From the NCBI RefSeq assembly GCF_905221025.1, contig NZ_CAJNBL010000041.1, positions 62,001-126,000 of the forward strand: a DNA stretch of 64,000 nt. The letters are read 5' to 3'. This document shows positions 47,983 to 57,286 of the stretch, piece by piece (position 1 is the stretch's first letter; the number at the start of each line of letters is the position of its first letter). The stretch comes from Candidatus Nitrotoga fabula. Its GTDB lineage: Bacteria > Pseudomonadota > Gammaproteobacteria > Burkholderiales > Gallionellaceae. The translations under genes were made by a program, and so were the position numbers. The notes under the pieces were generated by a model. It was not told where the DNA came from. It made no database searches and saw nothing but the letters and a program-made list of their open reading frames with translations.

Positions 47983-48996
47983 ATGAAAGTGAAAAAAACG
48001 TTACTTACAACTGCACTGGTTTGGTTATTCAGCACCGGGAGTACGGGCGTTCTGGCTGAAAATGTCAAGTTGCTGAATGTCTCCTACGATCCAACACGTG
48101 AACTGTATCAGGAATTCAATGAAGCATTTGCAAAATACTGGAAGGCGCAGGGCGGCGGTGAAATCACTATCAGGCAATCGCACGGTGGATCGGGCAAACA
48201 GGCACGCGCCATCATAGATGGCTTGGCAGCAGACGTGGCGACCCTTGCTCTGGCGTACGATGTGGATGTGCTGCAGAGCAAGGCTGGTCTGATTCCTGCA
48301 AATTGGCAATCACGATTGCCACACAATAGCTCGCCCTATACATCCACCATCGTATTTCTGGTACGCAAGGGTAATCCGAAAAAAATTCGTGACTGGGATG
48401 ATTTAACCAGACCGGGTGTCTCTGTCATTACACCGAATCCGAAAACTTCTGGCGGTGCACGCTGGAATTATCTGGCTGCCTGGGGGTATGCACTCAGAAA
48501 GAATGGCAATAACGCAGCCAAGGCAAAGGAATTTGTCGGTAAATTGTTTTCGAATGTTCCGGTGTTGGATTCAGGTGCGCGAGGTTCAACAACTACATTT
48601 GTCGAGCGTGGCATTGGAGATGTATTGCTGGCATGGGAAAACGAAGCCTTTTTGGCGGTCAAGGAATTGGGGCCGGACAAATTTGACATTGTTGCGCCAT
48701 CGCTGAGTATCCGGGCCGAGCCGCCGGTTACCGTGGTTGATAAGAATGTTGACAAGCATGGCACGCGAAAAGTGGCGGAGGCCTACTTGCGATACCTCTA
48801 TAGCCCGATAGGCCAGGAAATTGCCGCCAAAAATTACTATCGCCCAACCGATGAGAAAGTGGCGGCCAGGTATGCCAAACAATTTCCAAAGCTCAATCTG
48901 ATCACGATCGATGAAGAATTTGGCGGCTGGAGCAGGGCACAAAAGGAACATTTTGCCGATGGCGGCCTGTTTGACCAGATTTACTCGAAGAAGTAG
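47983..48996 (+). CDS. sbp: Sulfate-binding protein (Sbp type) of an ABC importer
   Basis: Periplasmic binding protein for sulfate. The 337 aa start at ATG 47983, or GTG 47989, which is better spaced from AAAGG. A signal peptide is followed by [40 protein letters not shown] and [12 protein letters not shown]. The anion-site loops are of the sulfate-specific type: [20 protein letters not shown] and [20 protein letters not shown], as in E. coli Sbp. It is the first gene of a cluster with molbindin, a beta-barrel protein, a second binding protein and an EAL protein. Its likely permease, cysTWA, is 7 kb downstream. Confidence 0.93.
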   Translation: MKVKKTLLTTALVWLFSTGSTGVLAENVKLLNVSYDPTRELYQEFNEAFAKYWKAQGGGEITIRQSHGGSGKQARAIIDGLAADVATLALAYDVDVLQSKAGLIPANWQSRLPHNSSPYTSTIVFLVRKGNPKKIRDWDDLTRPGVSVITPNPKTSGGARWNYLAAWGYALRKNGNNAAKAKEFVGKLFSNVPVLDSGARGSTTTFVERGIGDVLLAWENEAFLAVKELGPDKFDIVAPSLSIRAEPPVTVVDKNVDKHGTRKVAEAYLRYLYSPIGQEIAAKNYYRPTDEKVAARYAKQFPKLNLITIDEEFGGWSRAQKEHFADGGLFDQIYSKK

Positions 48997-49424
48997 CAGT
49001 CAGGCATGTTGTGCAAGGGCCATGCTGTTTCTGGAGGTCAATTGTATATTTTTCAAGGGATAATTTATGGAAATAACCAATGGAGACAAAAGGTTCGTGC
49101 GCACTGAAGCCAGTCACAGCGAACGGAGTCATTATGAACAGGTTCTGCAGTTTGTTGCTGGAAACGGACATCAGGAGGAATCAAGTGTTGATGCGATCCT
49201 GCGGCAGATGAACGGTTATTCCAACAGCTTGCTGCTGTATGAAATCCGGTCCGGCATTCAGTTAATTCTGGCAAATAGATGCCGCCAAGTTGGCTGTTGG
49301 GATTGTGCCTGGCTGTATTAGTTTATGTTAAATACGACAATAAATATTAAATTGAATAAATTCAATTAGTTGATGCTATTGAATAGAGCTGGTTATCGAT
49401 TTTTGATGATTTTGGAGAATAGTA
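48997..49424. other. Gap between sbp and molbindin genes with one doubtful ORF
   Basis: The stretch is about 430 bases. An 84-codon frame (49067-49321, plus strand) has AGGGA 8 bases upstream and reads MEITNGDKRFVRTEASHSER ... WDCAWLY, with no family I recognise. The rest is AT-rich, with no terminator, so transcription may run from sbp through to the barrel protein. Confidence 0.45.
49067..49321 (+). CDS. Doubtful 84-aa hypothetical protein
   Basis: An 84-codon frame preceded by AGGGA at 8 bases. It has no signal peptide and no membrane segment. The middle (VDAILRQMNGYSNSLLLYEI) is helix-like; the end is Cys-rich (NRCRQVGCWDCAWLY). I cannot assign it. It could be a small regulator in the oxyanion cluster or chance coding sequence. 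Confidence 0.3.
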   Translation: MEITNGDKRFVRTEASHSERSHYEQVLQFVAGNGHQEESSVDAILRQMNGYSNSLLLYEIRSGIQLILANRCRQVGCWDCAWLY

Positions 49425-49640
49425 ATGACTATCAGTAAAGTAAATGTAAGAAATCAGTTCAGGGGTAAGGTCATCGAGATATTGGCCGGGCCAGTGGTGT
49501 CGGAGATTGTGGTAGGAACGCCATTCGGCACGATCACTTCTGTCATTACCACGAGATCCATTAATGAGCTGGATTTGACCGAAGGTTCGGATGTGGTAGC
49601 AATGGTGAAATCCACCGAAGTGTCTATTGCAAAATTATGA
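49425..49640 (+). CDS. Molbindin (Mop, single TOBE domain)
   Basis: A 71-aa cytoplasmic molybdate-binding protein. GGAG lies 8 bases before ATG 49425. The sequence MTISKVNVRNQFRGKVIEIL ... VVSEIVVGTPFGTITSVITT ... VVAMVKSTEVSIAKL is a complete Mop/TOBE domain with its usual length. Mop proteins oligomerise and buffer molybdate or tungstate. Its place among sulfate and thiosulfate binding-protein genes, and the Moco genes 17 kb away, suggests handling of molybdate that enters with sulfate. Confidence 0.93.
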   Translation: MTISKVNVRNQFRGKVIEILAGPVVSEIVVGTPFGTITSVITTRSINELDLTEGSDVVAMVKSTEVSIAKL

Positions 49641-49727
49641 GCTGAATAATCAAGATAATTGCAGGGTGACCCAGATGGAATGGAATAAATGAATCGTTGG
49701 ATCACCCTGATTCTCAGGAGTTTAAGA

Positions 49728-51347
49728 ATGAATTTTTTGTATCGGAACAAGAAAAAAGTATTCCGGTTATCGGTGGTTTCCAGTCTGCTTGTCGGTGCGG
49801 CATGGATCAACCAACCTGTTGCCAACGCGCAGGAAGATGCCCCGCAGTTAAGTGATCAGGAGTATGAACTGGACCAGAAAAGGCGCATAGCAGAGCGGCT
49901 GCAGGAAATAGAAGTTGAAAAAGTTGTTCTGAACGCCAAGGAATCTCCCAAGGCAGAAAACCCCACCTATTATGTTCCTGTCCGCAGTTATGGCTTGACG
50001 CGGGAAACCGAGCCCCCGCGATACGTCAGGCAGCTAAACAAGACCTGGCTGAATGATACGGAAACCTTCAAGGGGGTGGATTGGGTAGATTTGGGGCTGG
50101 AATACCGGCTTCGCTATGAATATCGAGATAATGACTATCGACGTCAAAAGCAGACTCTGGATGAGCCCATCCTGCAGCGTACCAAATTTTATGCTGCCGT
50201 TAAACATAAGTTCGACCCGTTTCGGGCTACCGTTGAATTTCAGGATTCCCGGCGTTTCAATAGTCAGTTTACACCCGACAACCGGGATTTTAATTACTTC
50301 GATATGATTCAAGGGTATGGTGAATTGTATTTTAAGGATGCTCTAGGTACCGATGATCTGGGTAATGCACGTCCCGTCAGCGTAAAAGCCGGGCGTATGG
50401 CTTTTGAATTGTCCGATCGGCGCCTGATTGCCCGGAATGAATGGCGCAATACCACGAATTCCTTTCAGGGAGTGCGGGCAACTCTTGGACAGCAAAAAAG
50501 CGACTGGCAGGCAGAACTGTTTGCCTTTCAGCCAGTAATCCGTTTTACCGATTCTGCGGATAAGGTCGATGAAGGTCAATGGCTTTATGCCGCAGTCGGA
50601 GACTGGCGCAAGTGGTCAAAAATTATTTCCCTGCAACCTTATTATTATTTGCTCAAGCAAAATGGTAACAGAGTTGAATATGGCCAAAATGGAAGTCCTG
50701 CAGCCCTTAGTGCTAAAAAAGATCGCGAGATTCATACCCTGGGTTTGCGTGGATATGGTGTGATTGGCAACACCGGCCTGGATTACGACCTGAATTACGC
50801 CAAACAATGGGGGCAGGATGGCGCTCTGAATCACGATGCCTATGCCTATAATCTGGAAGCAGGGTATACCGCAGAACTTCCATGGAAGCCCCGTTTCAGC
50901 TGGAGCTTCGGGTTTGCCAGTGGTGATAAAAACTCAGCAGATGGATCGAGCCAAAGGTTTGAGAGGTTGTTCGGCTTTGCCCGTCCCTGGTCCAATAATG
51001 ATTATTTCCAGATGGAAAACATCGTCACCAATAAGCTTCGCTTTGAGTTTACTCCTGTCGAAAAGCTGAAGGTTGATTTTGGGTTCAGTTCATATAATCT
51101 GGCCAGTGCGACGGACCGCTGGAATAACGCGGGCTTGCGCGATTCCAGCGGTAAAAGTGGGGATGACGTAGGTTCGGAATTTGATATTCGCTTTCGCTAT
51201 CCAGTCAGTAAGTACCTGGCGCTGAATATAGGTTATGCCTACTTCAAGGCTGGAGATTTTACGAAATCAACTTCCCAGAAAATCGATCCAGGTCGCAAGG
51301 ACAGTTCAAACTTCCTGTATGTTGAAACTTCTGTGTTTGCCTTTTAA
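49728..51347 (+). CDS. Alginate-export-type outer membrane beta-barrel protein
   Basis: Outer-membrane porin-like protein, 539 aa. ATG 49728 has CAGGAG 8 bases upstream and is preferred over ATG 49689. The N-terminus has a long signal sequence (to about residue 35, VANAQ). A charged helical segment follows (about 40-75, QKRRIAERLQEIEVEKVV). The rest has alternating hydrophobic/aromatic strands with the conserved pairs EYRLRYEYRDND, LKAGRM-like VKAGRMAFELSDRRLIARNEW and a C-terminal strand ending VETSVFAF (Phe-terminal, BamA signal). This matches the alginate_exp (PF13372) barrel family. Context suggests an uptake or export barrel for small anions and not alginate; the substrate is unknown. 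Confidence 0.85.
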   Translation: MNFLYRNKKKVFRLSVVSSLLVGAAWINQPVANAQEDAPQLSDQEYELDQKRRIAERLQEIEVEKVVLNAKESPKAENPTYYVPVRSYGLTRETEPPRYVRQLNKTWLNDTETFKGVDWVDLGLEYRLRYEYRDNDYRRQKQTLDEPILQRTKFYAAVKHKFDPFRATVEFQDSRRFNSQFTPDNRDFNYFDMIQGYGELYFKDALGTDDLGNARPVSVKAGRMAFELSDRRLIARNEWRNTTNSFQGVRATLGQQKSDWQAELFAFQPVIRFTDSADKVDEGQWLYAAVGDWRKWSKIISLQPYYYLLKQNGNRVEYGQNGSPAALSAKKDREIHTLGLRGYGVIGNTGLDYDLNYAKQWGQDGALNHDAYAYNLEAGYTAELPWKPRFSWSFGFASGDKNSADGSSQRFERLFGFARPWSNNDYFQMENIVTNKLRFEFTPVEKLKVDFGFSSYNLASATDRWNNAGLRDSSGKSGDDVGSEFDIRFRYPVSKYLALNIGYAYFKAGDFTKSTSQKIDPGRKDSSNFLYVETSVFAF

Positions 51348-51358
51348 AGGATAGAGAA

Positions 51359-52363
51359 ATGATAAAACATCTAATGTTGTATTGCATGTTATTTGTTTTG
51401 CTGGAAACCGCCGTGCAGCCTGGTCTTGCTGCAGAGGTTACCTTGCTGAATGCATCCTATGATGTGTCGCGTGAATTTTATAAAAGTTATAACCCGCTAT
51501 TCACTAAATACTGGAAGCAGAAAACTGGAGATGATCTTGCCATTAAACAATCGCATGGCGGATCCAGCAAACAGGCGCGTGCAGTACTGGACGGGTTGGA
51601 GGCAGATGTAGTGACGATGAACCAGTCCATTGATGTAGATGTGCTGGCAGAAAAACAACTGGTTCCAGTTAATTGGGCTGAACGCTTGCCACATGGTAGT
51701 TCTCCTTTCAGTTCTACACTAGTTTTTCTGGTGCGCAAAGGTAATCCAAAAAGGATTAACAATTGGGATGACCTCGCGAAAAATGGGATTTCCGTAATTA
51801 TTGCCAATCCAAAAACATCCGGTAATGGACGTTACGCTTATCTGGCAGCCTGGGGTTCAGTCATCAGGCAAGGGGGAAATGAAGCGCAGGCAAAAGATCT
51901 GACTGCCAGGGTTTTTGCAAATGTACCTATCTTGGAAACTGGTGGGCGCGGCGCAACGACGGCTTTTGTTCAACGTAATATCGGTGACGTGCTGGTTACC
52001 TTTGAAAATGAGGTTCAATTAATCAAGCAGGAATATGGAGCGGACAGGTTCGATATTGCCTATCCAGTTGTCAGTATCGTGGCTGATCTGCCAGTAAGTG
52101 TGGTGGACAAGGTAGTGGATAAGCGCGGTACCCGCAAGGTGGCGGAAGCCTATCTGAAGCACCTTTATTCATCCGAAGCCCAGGAAATTGCGGCGAAACA
52201 TGAGTTGCGACCACGGGATCCAGCGATTCTTGCAAAATACAGCCGCACCTTGCCGCCACTTAATTTGTTCACTGTGAATGAGGTATTTGGTAGTCTGAAG
52301 CAGGCGCAGACAGTACATTTTAAGGATGGTGGCCTGTTTGATCAAATTTATTCACGGAAGTAG
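51359..52363 (+). CDS. Thiosulfate/sulfate-binding protein (CysP-like)
   Basis: Periplasmic binding protein of the sulfate/thiosulfate class, 334 aa, with a signal peptide (LLETAVQPGLAA cleavage region). It shares the scaffold of the Sbp at 47983 (IKQSHGGSSKQARAVLDGLE). Its ligand loops follow the CysP pattern, NPKTSGNGRYAYLAAWG and ETGGRGATTAFVQRNIGDVL, as in E. coli CysP, and not the GGARW pattern of Sbp. I therefore infer thiosulfate preference. It begins 11 bases after the barrel gene and ends 11 bases before the EAL gene, so the three are surely cotranscribed. Confidence 0.9.
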   Translation: MIKHLMLYCMLFVLLETAVQPGLAAEVTLLNASYDVSREFYKSYNPLFTKYWKQKTGDDLAIKQSHGGSSKQARAVLDGLEADVVTMNQSIDVDVLAEKQLVPVNWAERLPHGSSPFSSTLVFLVRKGNPKRINNWDDLAKNGISVIIANPKTSGNGRYAYLAAWGSVIRQGGNEAQAKDLTARVFANVPILETGGRGATTAFVQRNIGDVLVTFENEVQLIKQEYGADRFDIAYPVVSIVADLPVSVVDKVVDKRGTRKVAEAYLKHLYSSEAQEIAAKHELRPRDPAILAKYSRTLPPLNLFTVNEVFGSLKQAQTVHFKDGGLFDQIYSRK

Positions 52364-52374
52364 GAGGCTCTGTC

Positions 52375-53220
52375 ATGTCACCTCTTTTTCGTTTAAATGC
52401 GCTGCAAAATGAGTTGCGGGATGTTCTTAGCCTCAGCCTGAATGATTATCGACTGGAGGTTCAGGAGGGTGATGTTCGGGCAACCTTTATTGGGATGCAA
52501 TTGCGCAGCGCATTTCAACCAATATTCAATCTGGATGCAAATATCCCTTTGGGATATGAGGCGTTGCTTCGGGCATCGGATCTTAATGGAAATGTTATCG
52601 CTCCTCTCGTCGCGTTCAGGAAGGCAGAGGTTGCCGGGAAACTGGTTAAGTTTGATCGTTTGTGCCGTACGTTACATACGCTGAACTATTTAAATATGGG
52701 GACGAAACAAAATATTCTGTTCCTTAATGTGCATCCTGAGTTGTTAGTGGCGGTGAATTCACATGGAAAAATATTTGAACAGGTGCTGCATATTCATTCT
52801 TTGCAACCGGATAATGTGGTAATCGAAATCAATGAAAGTGAAGTGAGTGATGATAATTTATTGAATGATGCCATAGTTAATTACCGCGAGCGTGGCTACA
52901 GGATTGCCATTGATGATTTTGGTAAAGCGCATTCCAATCTAAACAGGCTTTACAAGTTTTCGCCTGACTATGTGAAATTCGATCCCAGTATTATCAAGCT
53001 TGCCGAAAAGAATGACCGTATACAACGTATTCTGCCCAAATTGGTAGGTATAATCGGCGAGTTGGATGCGAAGGTGATTATTGAGGGGATTGAAACAGAA
53101 AATCAACTTGAACTTGCACGCCATGCTGGAGTACATCTCGTGCAGGGGTATTTCCTCGGACGTCCGGCGCCAGCGCTTAGCTGGGATCAGGCAGATCTTG
53201 CCCTACCTGTCGCTGCATGA
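52375..53220 (+). CDS. EAL-domain cyclic-di-GMP phosphodiesterase-like protein
   Basis: A 281-aa cytoplasmic protein consisting almost only of an EAL domain. AGGAGG lies 7 bases before ATG 52375, the strongest ribosome-binding site in the cluster. Catalytic motifs appear intact: YEALLRASD (EAL at residue 62), FLNVHPELL, VIEINESEV, AIDDFGKAHSN (DDFG), VKFDPSII, VIIEGIETENQ and VQGYFLGRP. There is no GGDEF, PAS or membrane part, so localisation or signal input must come from partners or expression. It sits directly behind the CysP-like gene, and a strong terminator lies 148 bases downstream, making it the last gene of the cluster. Confidence 0.9.
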   Translation: MSPLFRLNALQNELRDVLSLSLNDYRLEVQEGDVRATFIGMQLRSAFQPIFNLDANIPLGYEALLRASDLNGNVIAPLVAFRKAEVAGKLVKFDRLCRTLHTLNYLNMGTKQNILFLNVHPELLVAVNSHGKIFEQVLHIHSLQPDNVVIEINESEVSDDNLLNDAIVNYRERGYRIAIDDFGKAHSNLNRLYKFSPDYVKFDPSIIKLAEKNDRIQRILPKLVGIIGELDAKVIIEGIETENQLELARHAGVHLVQGYFLGRPAPALSWDQADLALPVAA

Positions 53221-53519
53221 ATCCCTACCAATAGCGTAAGCTATCTTGGGAAAGAATATTTTTTGCAATTAGGGTAATCAGCTTTATGGCTGATACATAT
53301 GCATCATATCATCCATGAGTTTTGCAAAACTCAACCAAATCTACAAGCGAGTTAAATATCGAATTAGCGAAATCCTCTGAATAGAGGATTTCGTTTCTTT
53401 GTGTTTCAGAGAACCGATATTTTATATCATAAATTCTGTGATGAATATAATATCTAATTGTTTTTAAAAATAAAAATTTTCATGTAATCTGATTCCAGTT
53501 TGTTTACATGGAGAATCAG
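53221..53519. other. Intergenic stretch after the EAL gene
   Basis: Besides the terminator at 53368-53400, this stretch is AT-rich (53400-53500) and has no credible frame. The AT-rich part probably contains the promoter of the next gene. Confidence 0.5.
53368..53400 (+). terminator. Rho-independent terminator
   Basis: A perfect 11-bp stem (CGAAATCCTCT 53368-53378, complement 53383-53393) with a GAAT loop is followed by TTTCTTT. It ends the sbp-to-EAL transcription unit. Confidence 0.85.
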
Positions 53520-53792
53520 ATGGCCGCATTAATTGTAGGGGGGGACATTATTACAACAATCAAGCATGAATTATCCGCTCATGGAATTTCTGATTTTGAA
53601 CATTGGGACGGTCGTAGACCTGGTGACTTGCATCGCATTATTCCAAAAAATACTGAACTAATCGTCGTGGTAACTAATTTTGTAAATCACGGATTGGTAT
53701 CCAAAATAAAAAGAGATGCAAAACGCCTCCGCTTGCCAGTTGTGTACAGCAAAAATTCCCGTTCATTTTTTGCTTCCGTTTCCTCTGTTTAG
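53520..53792 (+). CDS. DUF2325 family protein
   Basis: A 90-aa soluble protein of unknown function. ATG 53520 has GGAGA 6 bases upstream and aligns with the family start (MAALIVGGDIITTIKHELSA); ATG 53508 is the alternative. The pattern LIVGGD ... HWDGR ... DLHRIIPKNTELIVVVTNFV ... PVVYSKNS is that of DUF2325. The domain looks complete. It stands alone, followed by the IS3 remnant. Confidence 0.85.
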   Translation: MAALIVGGDIITTIKHELSAHGISDFEHWDGRRPGDLHRIIPKNTELIVVVTNFVNHGLVSKIKRDAKRLRLPVVYSKNSRSFFASVSSV

Positions 53793-54064
53793 TGCAAAGC
53801 TGAGTAGATAGCCATTCGGTCCATTATTAACGGGCAGATTTTCTTTAAATCAATGCTTCACTTTGGGTTGCTTTTTTTCAATGATTATTGTTCTTATTCA
53901 TGGGTAGATACGATTTGCTTTGTTGTTCATGAATGTGAGATATAAAGTAGCCGAAATCGCTGTGGTTTTGTGCATGTTTAATAAACCGCCTTGAAAAGTT
54001 TGAGGTAGGCTGAAAAAAAGTGGAGTCTAACGTTTCTGTAGAATCATGTAAACGGAGGACGAAG
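53793..54064. other. Intergenic stretch before the IS3 remnant
   Basis: About 270 bases, AT-rich to 53960, with no credible frame. A stretch after 54000 (GAGGTAGGCTG) may be the left end of the IS3-type element, but no matching right end was found. Confidence 0.4.
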
Positions 54065-54592
54065 ATGGAACGACTACCACGAGGGGTTTACAGCCGTGAA
54101 TTTCGGGGGCAGGCAGTTCGTCTGCATGAAGGACGGGCTGACGGTGCCGGAGGTGGCTAAGCGTTGATCCCTGCCGTAGGGGACGCTGAAAAACTGGGTC
54201 TATGCGGCCCGCCAAGGTTAACTGGCTGCGGTGGTCAAGAATTAGACGCTACTGCCTGAGGTGGAAATGGAGTTGGTGCGGGTCAAGCGCGATCTGGCTG
54301 AACTCAAAATGCAGCGTGATCAGTTAAAGAATGCGGCGGCCTACTTCGCGAAGGAATCGTGGTGAAGTTCGGTCGAATGGAAGAATGGCGGCAGCAGTAC
54401 CCCCCGGTGGCGGGGATGTGCCTTGTTTTTGACGTATCCGAAAGTGACTACCATGCTTGTCGGGATCGACCCATGTCACGATGTGCGTAAGAAAATGCCC
54501 GCCTTGAAGTCGAGATTCGAGCGGCACACCAGTCCGCCCGTGAAACCTGTGGCCCGGAGCGGTTGCAAAGCGACCTCGCTTCGCTTAATCTG
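54065..54592 (+). pseudogene. IS3-family transposase OrfA/OrfB remnant, multiple frameshifts
   Basis: The start MERLPRGVYSREFRGQAVRL is an IS3 OrfA helix-turn-helix N-terminus. After a frame break, VEMELVRVKRDLAELKMQRD continues it up to AYFAKES (54362). OrfB follows as KFGRMEEWRQQYP ... CLVFDVSESDYHACRDRP, again with a stop and frame change, and stops matching near RLQSDLA at about 54592. The DDE core is missing. The broken edge coincides with the last codons of the convergent amidotransferase gene. Confidence 0.8.
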
Positions 54593-55412
54593 GCTTTCGG
54601 CACATTTCATCCAACGATTTAACTGGGCTGGGGATCGTTGTCAGTTGAGCTACTGGTTCTCCTTCATAAAACATCCAAAATGTGCCTGGCGTCATTGCCT
54701 GCCAAGGCTCGTTATCCGTTAACGGCATAGTGGCGATAATGGCAACGCGATCATTAGGCGTAGTCACGTCACTGAAATTTACGGACACATCTTCATCCTT
54801 CAAATGCGCTAAACTAAACGGGCTCTGGCGAATCAGAAAACATAATTCGGTGGAACAATGTACGAACAGGCATTCGCCATTCGATAATAAATAGTTGAAA
54901 ATTCCCATGCCAGCGAGGAAAGTGGTCAGTTCGTGCAGGGTCGCAAAAAGAACATCGCGCGTTGGCGGATTATCGTTAAAGCGAATTCTCAGATTTTGGA
55001 GAAACCAGCAAAATATACGTTCGCTATCTGTATTGCCCACCGGAACAAAGCCGCCGAACAACTCTGGCTGAAACTGCGGCAAATTGCCGTTGTGCGCAAA
55101 AACCCAATACTGGCCCCATAATTCGCGCACAAACGGATGAGTGTTTTCCAAAGAAACATGGCCTTGCGTCGCCTTGCGAATATGAGCAATGACATTGAGG
55201 GAATGGATAGGATAATTTCGCACCAACTCCGCGATAGGCGATTGCGCAGAAGGTTTGGGGTCTAGAAATAACCGCACCCCTTTGCCTTCGAAAAAAGCAA
55301 TACCCCATCCATCTGCATGAACCCCGGTTTCCCCACCTCGCTTCCGGAAGCCAGTGAAGGAAAAACAAATGTCCGTTGGGGTATTGCAATTCATGCCAAG
55401 CAGCTCACACAT
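54585..55412 (-). CDS. YafJ-type class II glutamine amidotransferase
   Basis: A 275-aa GATase_4 protein with the N-terminal nucleophile cysteine exposed after removal of Met (MCELLGMN). The family signatures follow: GGETGVHADGWGIAFFEGKG, VIAHIRKATQGHVSLENTHP and YWVFAHNGNLPQF. These are the glutamine-binding and oxyanion elements of YafJ-like proteins, whose acceptor is unknown. The C-terminus (MCRKPD) ends within the IS3 remnant edge, so the original end may have been altered. Confidence 0.85.
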   Translation of the reverse strand: MCELLGMNCNTPTDICFSFTGFRKRGGETGVHADGWGIAFFEGKGVRLFLDPKPSAQSPIAELVRNYPIHSLNVIAHIRKATQGHVSLENTHPFVRELWGQYWVFAHNGNLPQFQPELFGGFVPVGNTDSERIFCWFLQNLRIRFNDNPPTRDVLFATLHELTTFLAGMGIFNYLLSNGECLFVHCSTELCFLIRQSPFSLAHLKDEDVSVNFSDVTTPNDRVAIIATMPLTDNEPWQAMTPGTFWMFYEGEPVAQLTTIPSPVKSLDEMCRKPD

Positions 55413-55577
55413 TTGTATTCTTCTGACCTTTCCAAAGGTATTGAGTGTATTGCATCTTCACACATTGTGCATATAACAACATATAACAAAAAAATATTTG
55501 AATAGCTGAATTAATGATTTCTGATAAATGGCGGGTATCGGTACACTGCCCGGCAAATTCAGCTTAAGGACAAGACA

Positions 55578-56408
55578 ATGTTAAAACTCAAGGAGCATAG
55601 TGTACTGCCCGGATTCAATCTGGCGCTGGGTTTCACCCTCCTCTATCTTTCTTTGATCGTACTGATTCCCTTGTCATCACTGTTTTTCAAAACAGCAACG
55701 TCAGGCTGGGATAATTTTTGGGAGATAGTCACAAATGAAAGGGTGCTGGCCTCGCTGCGAGTTACATTCTTTTCTTCCCTGATTGCTGCTGCATTGAATG
55801 CCATTTTTGGTCTGGTCATCGCGTGGGTGCTGACTCGCTATACGTTTCCCGGGAAACGTCTGATAGACGCGCTGGTAGACCTTCCATTCGCATTGCCTAC
55901 TGCAGTTGCAGGCATTACCCTCGCTATGCTGTATGCACCCAATGGCTGGATCGGCCATTACTTTGCTGAATATGACATCAAGATTGCCTATACCCCGCTT
56001 GGCATAGTCATAGCACTGACCTTCATCGGCTTGCCTTTCGTGGTGCGTACTGTACAACCAGTATTGGAGGAAATGGAATCGGAAGCTGAAGAAGCAGCGG
56101 CGTGTCTGGGCGCAAGTCGCTGGAATACGGTTCTGCGGGTTATTTTTCCTTCCATTTATCCTGCCTTGCTGACTGGATTTGCATTGGCTTTCGCACGATC
56201 CATTGGGGAATATGGCTCGGTGATTTTTATTGCGGGCAACATGCCGTTCATCTCGGAAATTGCACCTTTGTTGATCGTCGCTAAACTGGAGCAATACGAT
56301 TATGCTGGTGCAACCGCAATTGCACTTGTAATGCTGCTGATTTCATTCATGCTACTCCTGATCATCAATGGCTTGCAAGGGTGGAGCAACCGTCGGGGTA
56401 TGAAATGA
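55578..56408 (+). CDS. cysT: Sulfate/thiosulfate ABC transporter permease CysT
   Basis: Inner-membrane permease of the sulfate importer. The 276 aa have six membrane segments. The EAA loop [20 protein letters not shown] carries the ATPase contact; [20 protein letters not shown] and [16 protein letters not shown] are CysT signatures. It is coupled to cysW by overlap (ATGA). It should serve the binding proteins at 47983 and 51359. Confidence 0.95.
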   Translation: MLKLKEHSVLPGFNLALGFTLLYLSLIVLIPLSSLFFKTATSGWDNFWEIVTNERVLASLRVTFFSSLIAAALNAIFGLVIAWVLTRYTFPGKRLIDALVDLPFALPTAVAGITLAMLYAPNGWIGHYFAEYDIKIAYTPLGIVIALTFIGLPFVVRTVQPVLEEMESEAEEAAACLGASRWNTVLRVIFPSIYPALLTGFALAFARSIGEYGSVIFIAGNMPFISEIAPLLIVAKLEQYDYAGATAIALVMLLISFMLLLIINGLQGWSNRRGMK

Positions 56409-57286
56409 GGAATTCCAGCCGATTACAGCCAAGCCACATCAAAATCGCTACTTGTGAGCCCAGAATAGTGGCACGAATTCTTATCGCGATTGCACTGTTC
56501 TATCTGGCATTATTTCTTGGCCTGCCTTTGTTTGCGGTGTTCTACGAAGCGCTTGGCAAGGGATGGGAATTATATCTGGAAGCATTGCGAGACCCTGATG
56601 CAGGGTCGGCGATTGAACTGACCCTAATTGCGGCAGCAATCGCCGTTCCGGCCAATCTGATTTTTGGTGTCGCTGCGGCATGGGCTATTGCGAAATTCGA
56701 GTTCCGTGGCAAAAACCTGTTGATCACGTTGATTGATCTGCCCTTTGCCGTCAGTCCCGTAGTGTCTGGCATGATCTATGTCCTTCTGTTTGGTGCACAA
56801 GGCTGGCTTGGCCCATGGCTGCAGGAACATGATATTAAGCTGATTTTCGCCGTCCCGGGCATTGTGCTAGTCACGATCTTTGTCACCTTTCCCTTCATTG
56901 CCAGGGAGTTAATCCCGCTGATGCAGGCACAGGGCAAGGATGAAGAAGAAGCAGCGGTATCACTGGGCGCTTCTGGCTGGCAAACATTTTGGCGCATCAC
57001 CGTGCCCAATATCAAATGGGGGCTGCTATATGGGGTCATACTGTGCAACGCCCGCGCGATGGGAGAGTTCGGTGCGGTATCGGTAGTCTCTGGGCATATC
57101 CGGGGTATGACCAACACGGTGCCGCTGCATGTCGAGATTCTCTATAACGAATACAACTTTGTTGCTGCATTCAGCGTGGCTTCACTCCTTGCCTTGCTAG
57201 CTCTGATTACCTTGCTCGCCAAATCAATAGTCGAATACAGGGTCAGAAAAGATAGCCAGACCATTCCTCACGGAGAAACAGAATGA
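56405..57286 (+). CDS. cysW: Sulfate/thiosulfate ABC transporter permease CysW
   Basis: Second permease subunit, 293 aa from ATG 56405, which overlaps the cysT stop; a frame open to 56381 lies in cysT. Six membrane segments. The EAA loop [20 protein letters not shown] and the conserved [20 protein letters not shown] identify CysW. It overlaps cysA by 4 bases. Confidence 0.95.
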   Translation: MRNSSRLQPSHIKIATCEPRIVARILIAIALFYLALFLGLPLFAVFYEALGKGWELYLEALRDPDAGSAIELTLIAAAIAVPANLIFGVAAAWAIAKFEFRGKNLLITLIDLPFAVSPVVSGMIYVLLFGAQGWLGPWLQEHDIKLIFAVPGIVLVTIFVTFPFIARELIPLMQAQGKDEEEAAVSLGASGWQTFWRITVPNIKWGLLYGVILCNARAMGEFGAVSVVSGHIRGMTNTVPLHVEILYNEYNFVAAFSVASLLALLALITLLAKSIVEYRVRKDSQTIPHGETE

